DNA of 64,000 nt from Hyunsoonleella pacifica (lineage in GTDB: Bacteria; Bacteroidota; Bacteroidia; Flavobacteriales; Flavobacteriaceae), in assembly GCF_004310335.1 (NCBI RefSeq), contig NZ_SIRS01000007.1, forward strand, positions 62,001-126,000, written 5' to 3'. A program made the position numbers and the translations under genes. The notes below the pieces were generated by a model that made no database searches, had not been told where the DNA came from, and was given only the letters and a program-made list of their open reading frames with translations. Positions 61,261 to 64,000 of this stretch are shown here, piece after piece (within the stretch, counting starts at the first letter, position 1; the number at the start of each line of letters is the position of its first letter).

Positions 61261-64000
61261 CTAAAATTCTGTAAAAGATTGAGCATAATCGCTTGGAGTT
61301 TTTCCAAACTTATTTTTAAAGATCTTTGCAAAGTATTTCTGATTTTTAAAACCAGCCTTACGGCTAACTTCATTTATATTCATTTTACCTTGCTCAAGAA
61401 GTTGAGCTGCATATTTTAGTCTTAAATGAACTATAAATTGTTTAGGTGTAAAATCTGTCCAAGCTTTTACCTTGATATATAAAACGGATTTACTAACACC
61501 TAACTCTTCACAAAAATAAGGAATATCAAAAGTATCGTTACCTAAGTTTTTCTCAACAATATTTAATGCCTTCTTATACAATTCCTCATCCATAGAGGAC
61601 ATTACCATATCTTCTGGTTTTAAGATCTCATTAGCATTTATTTTATCCTTTAGTCGTTGATTTGATGCCAGTATATTAGATATTCTTAATTTAAATTCTT
61701 TAAGATTAAAAGGTTTGCTTATATAGTCGTCAGCACCTGTTTCCAAGCCTTCTAGTTTATAAACCAAAGCAGAACGGGTGGTTAATAAAATTACTGGAAT
61801 ATGACTTGTTCTTATATCTTCTTTAATCATAGCACATAATTCAGTACCACTAGTTATAGGCATGACTACATCACTAATTATAAGATCTACCTGATGTTTT
61901 ATGGCCATTTTATACCCTTCTTTTCCATTTCCAGCCTCAAAAACATTGTAATATGAGCTTAAAAGGTTGCGTATAAAAGTTCTCAGCTCCTTATTATCTT
62001 CTACAACAAGAATTGAAGCTTTATGTTGTGATGGGATCTCATTAAAGAAGTTTTCATCCAAATGAGATATATTTATAGCTTTAAGTTGACTTTGATAATA
62101 AGAAACATCCTCTCCTTGCTTAAAATCTTCAACAATTTCACTACTTTTTAAGTGGGTTTTGCCTTTTGGAAGTTCCAGAGTAAAGACAGTACCTGTGGTT
62201 TTAGTTTGTTCTGAAATATAAATTGTTCCTTTATGTAAATCTATTATGCTTTTTACTATCGAAAGCCCTATTCCAGTACCCTGATTATGCTCATTATTTA
62301 ATTTATGCTTTGAAATTTCAAAAAAACGATCAAAAACTTTACTTCTAAATTGCGCAGGTATACCTATTCCAGTATCCTTTATTAAAATTAGTACAAGTTT
62401 CTCATGGTCTTCTATTTCAACACTTATTTCCCCTCCGTTGGGGGTATATTTAAATGCGTTTGAGATAAGGTTGTAAAATACGCGCTCTAACTTGGCATTA
62501 TCAAAATATAAATCTATAACCTTTGCTGACGTAGAGAAATTATAAGTATGTTTTTTTTCTTTAGCATATTCTGAAAATGACAAATAAATCTCTTCCACAA
62601 AATTAACAATATCTCCTTTCGCAACTTCAAGTTTCATTACTCTATTTTCATACTTCCTGAAATCCATCAATCTATTAATAAGCTTTAACAATTGATTAGA
62701 GCTACTTTCTACTACTTTAAGTTTCTTAAACATTTTACTACTCCCTTGATAATCATCTAAAACTTGTTGTAAAGACCCTAAAATTAAAGTTAAAGGAGTT
62801 CTAAACTCATGAGATATATTGGTAAAAAACTCTAGTTTAGATTTATTTATCTCTTCAATCTGCTCTGTCTTAACATGCTCTAATTCTAGTTGATGTTTAA
62901 GTTTTGTTTTCGATTTTAAAGTATTATATAAATAGTATAATGTCCCAATAATTAAAAGACCATACAAACTATATGCCCACCATGTAGCCCATGGTGCCGG
63001 TTTTACTACGATGTTTAAAGTGGTTGGGATTTCATTTATTACTCCATCGCTATTTACACCCTTTACCTCAAATTTATAATTGCCCGATTTTTGTATGGTA
63101 TATGACGCTACATTAGTAGAAGTTTCTACCCAATCATTTTCTAAGCCTTGCAACCTATACAAATAACTATTACTTGAAGAATTAATAAAGTTTGGCATTG
63201 CAAACATTAGGCTAAAATTACCTTGATTATATACCAATTCAATATCTCGTGTATAACTTAAAGCTGTCTCCAAGATATTTTGATCTTCATTAACATCAAT
63301 GGAATTGTTTTTAATTTTAAAATCAGTAATGATAACCTGTGGTGCATAATTATTTTTTATTAAGTTTTTTTCATTAAAAAATGTTACACCAGATGGTCCT
63401 CCAAAATAGTAGGAGGTTCCGATTTTTAAATACGCATCCCGATTAAACTGATTACTAGGAAGCCCATCTTTTTTAGTATAGTGAGACACTATTTTCTTTT
63501 GAGTAAGATTAAATTTTATTAAGCCTTGTGTATAGGTACTTATCCAAACATGACCTAACTCAGCCTCAACTATACCTCGAATTGCATTTATTTCTTCATT
63601 ATTTACTTTTAAATGAATAGGCTCAAATTGATTGTTTGCAAATTTAAAAAGTCCATCTTCCGCTGTACCAATCCATAATACATCATTTTGACTTTCATAA
63701 ATTGATGTGATTTCAAATTTTATTTTTTGGTCCTTAGAATAAATATAATTGGTAACTATTCCGTCTGCTGAAATACAATTTAAACCTCGTAACGTTCCTA
63801 CTAAAATATCTCCTTTCTTGCTAACATGAATAGTTTTTATATTTCCATTCGTAAGCGCAGAAGTCTTTGAATAACTACTAAAAACCCTATACGTATTTTG
63901 TCTTATATTATATTTTATTAAGCCTGAAACATTTGTTCCTATTAGCATATAATTACTATCATACTGTGATAAACTTAATACTCCAACATCTTTTAAAAGC
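61261..64000 (-). CDS. Hybrid two-component sensor-regulator (HTCS 2), 5' end cut by right edge
   Basis: The frame stays open to the right edge (the last visible codons read LLKDVGVLSLSQ), so about 912 C-terminal residues are present and the start is outside. Visible parts, in order: propeller repeats, a Y_Y_Y domain (NFSLMFAMPNFINSSSNSYLY), a membrane helix, a kinase with FFTNISHEFRTPLTL, a receiver with LIISDVVMPITSG, and an AraC helix-turn-helix ending at the C-terminus. All phosphotransfer residues are intact. It is closely related to HTCS 1 at 20804 throughout the kinase, receiver and DNA-binding parts. It most likely controls the genes from 61091 down to 48496 on the same strand. Confidence 0.94.
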   Translation of the reverse strand, partial: LLKDVGVLSLSQYDSNYMLIGTNVSGLIKYNIRQNTYRVFSSYSKTSALTNGNIKTIHVSKKGDILVGTLRGLNCISADGIVTNYIYSKDQKIKFEITSIYESQNDVLWIGTAEDGLFKFANNQFEPIHLKVNNEEINAIRGIVEAELGHVWISTYTQGLIKFNLTQKKIVSHYTKKDGLPSNQFNRDAYLKIGTSYYFGGPSGVTFFNEKNLIKNNYAPQVIITDFKIKNNSIDVNEDQNILETALSYTRDIELVYNQGNFSLMFAMPNFINSSSNSYLYRLQGLENDWVETSTNVASYTIQKSGNYKFEVKGVNSDGVINEIPTTLNIVVKPAPWATWWAYSLYGLLIIGTLYYLYNTLKSKTKLKHQLELEHVKTEQIEEINKSKLEFFTNISHEFRTPLTLILGSLQQVLDDYQGSSKMFKKLKVVESSSNQLLKLINRLMDFRKYENRVMKLEVAKGDIVNFVEEIYLSFSEYAKEKKHTYNFSTSAKVIDLYFDNAKLERVFYNLISNAFKYTPNGGEISVEIEDHEKLVLILIKDTGIGIPAQFRSKVFDRFFEISKHKLNNEHNQGTGIGLSIVKSIIDLHKGTIYISEQTKTTGTVFTLELPKGKTHLKSSEIVEDFKQGEDVSYYQSQLKAINISHLDENFFNEIPSQHKASILVVEDNKELRTFIRNLLSSYYNVFEAGNGKEGYKMAIKHQVDLIISDVVMPITSGTELCAMIKEDIRTSHIPVILLTTRSALVYKLEGLETGADDYISKPFNLKEFKLRISNILASNQRLKDKINANEILKPEDMVMSSMDEELYKKALNIVEKNLGNDTFDIPYFCEELGVSKSVLYIKVKAWTDFTPKQFIVHLRLKYAAQLLEQGKMNINEVSRKAGFKNQKYFAKIFKNKFGKTPSDYAQSFTEF

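Overview
The window is a piece of chromosome from a marine, alga-degrading member of the Bacteroidota, most likely a flavobacterium (family Flavobacteriaceae). The signs are the AT-rich sequence, two SusC/SusD pairs, hybrid two-component sensors (HTCS), four proteins with type IX secretion (T9SS) C-terminal sorting domains, many lipoprotein signals, and promoters of the Bacteroidota form (-33 TTG, -7 TAnnTTTG). I see no tRNA, rRNA, CRISPR array, transposase or phage gene.

Region 1 (1-11923) is ordinary flavobacterial housekeeping. It holds a DUF4350-MoxR-DUF58 operon whose left end is cut by the window, a ten-copy 7-bp minisatellite, DUF2141, an OxyR with both redox cysteines, small conserved proteins, a GC-rich structured intergenic element, and a PadR-PspC-DUF2807 envelope/stress group.

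Region 2 (11952-24874, minus strand) is a compact polysaccharide utilization locus (PUL): HTCS, then SusC-SusD-GH88-GH2. Its enzymes point to a uronic-acid-containing glycan.

Region 3 (25116-47146, minus strand) is an alginate utilization locus. It has SusC-SusD-SusE-like-PKD protein-PL7, a GntR repressor with MFS transporter, DEH reductase-like SDR and KDG kinase, then PL17-KdgF-cupin, a jelly-roll lyase candidate, a PL6 lyase, and a T9SS lamin-tail-like protein. The inferred route is: PL7 and PL6 cut alginate outside or at the surface, SusC/D import oligomers, PL17 releases unsaturated monomer, KdgF opens it to DEH, the MFS carrier takes it into the cytoplasm, the SDR reduces it to KDG, and KdgK makes KDPG. 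No KDPG aldolase is present here.

Region 4 (47147-48495) is decayed: fragments of a PL6 gene and of a probable second alginate lyase.

Region 5 (48496-64000, minus strand) is a second uronic-acid locus without its own SusC/SusD: an HTCS (cut by the right edge), a beta-trefoil-like T9SS protein, a DUF4955-like beta-helix protein, an FN3 lipoprotein, a Tat-exported candidate lyase, two GH2 enzymes and a sulfatase. All three GH2 enzymes in the window carry the N-x-K motif linked to uronic acid recognition.

The most notable pattern is a regulatory one. A 12-bp palindrome of the form TTGGTWWWCCAA occurs in arrays of two or three copies at exactly 13-bp spacing. It sits on the -7 box of both susC promoters, the jelly-roll lyase promoter and the lamin-tail gene promoter. 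Single copies precede the gntR gene and the PL6 pseudogene. This predicts one GntR/KDG-type regulon covering the alginate locus and the region-2 PUL, so region 2 may be under both HTCS and GntR control. The two HTCS proteins are close paralogues that flank the alginate locus, which suggests a uronan PUL split by, or assembled around, an alginate PUL.
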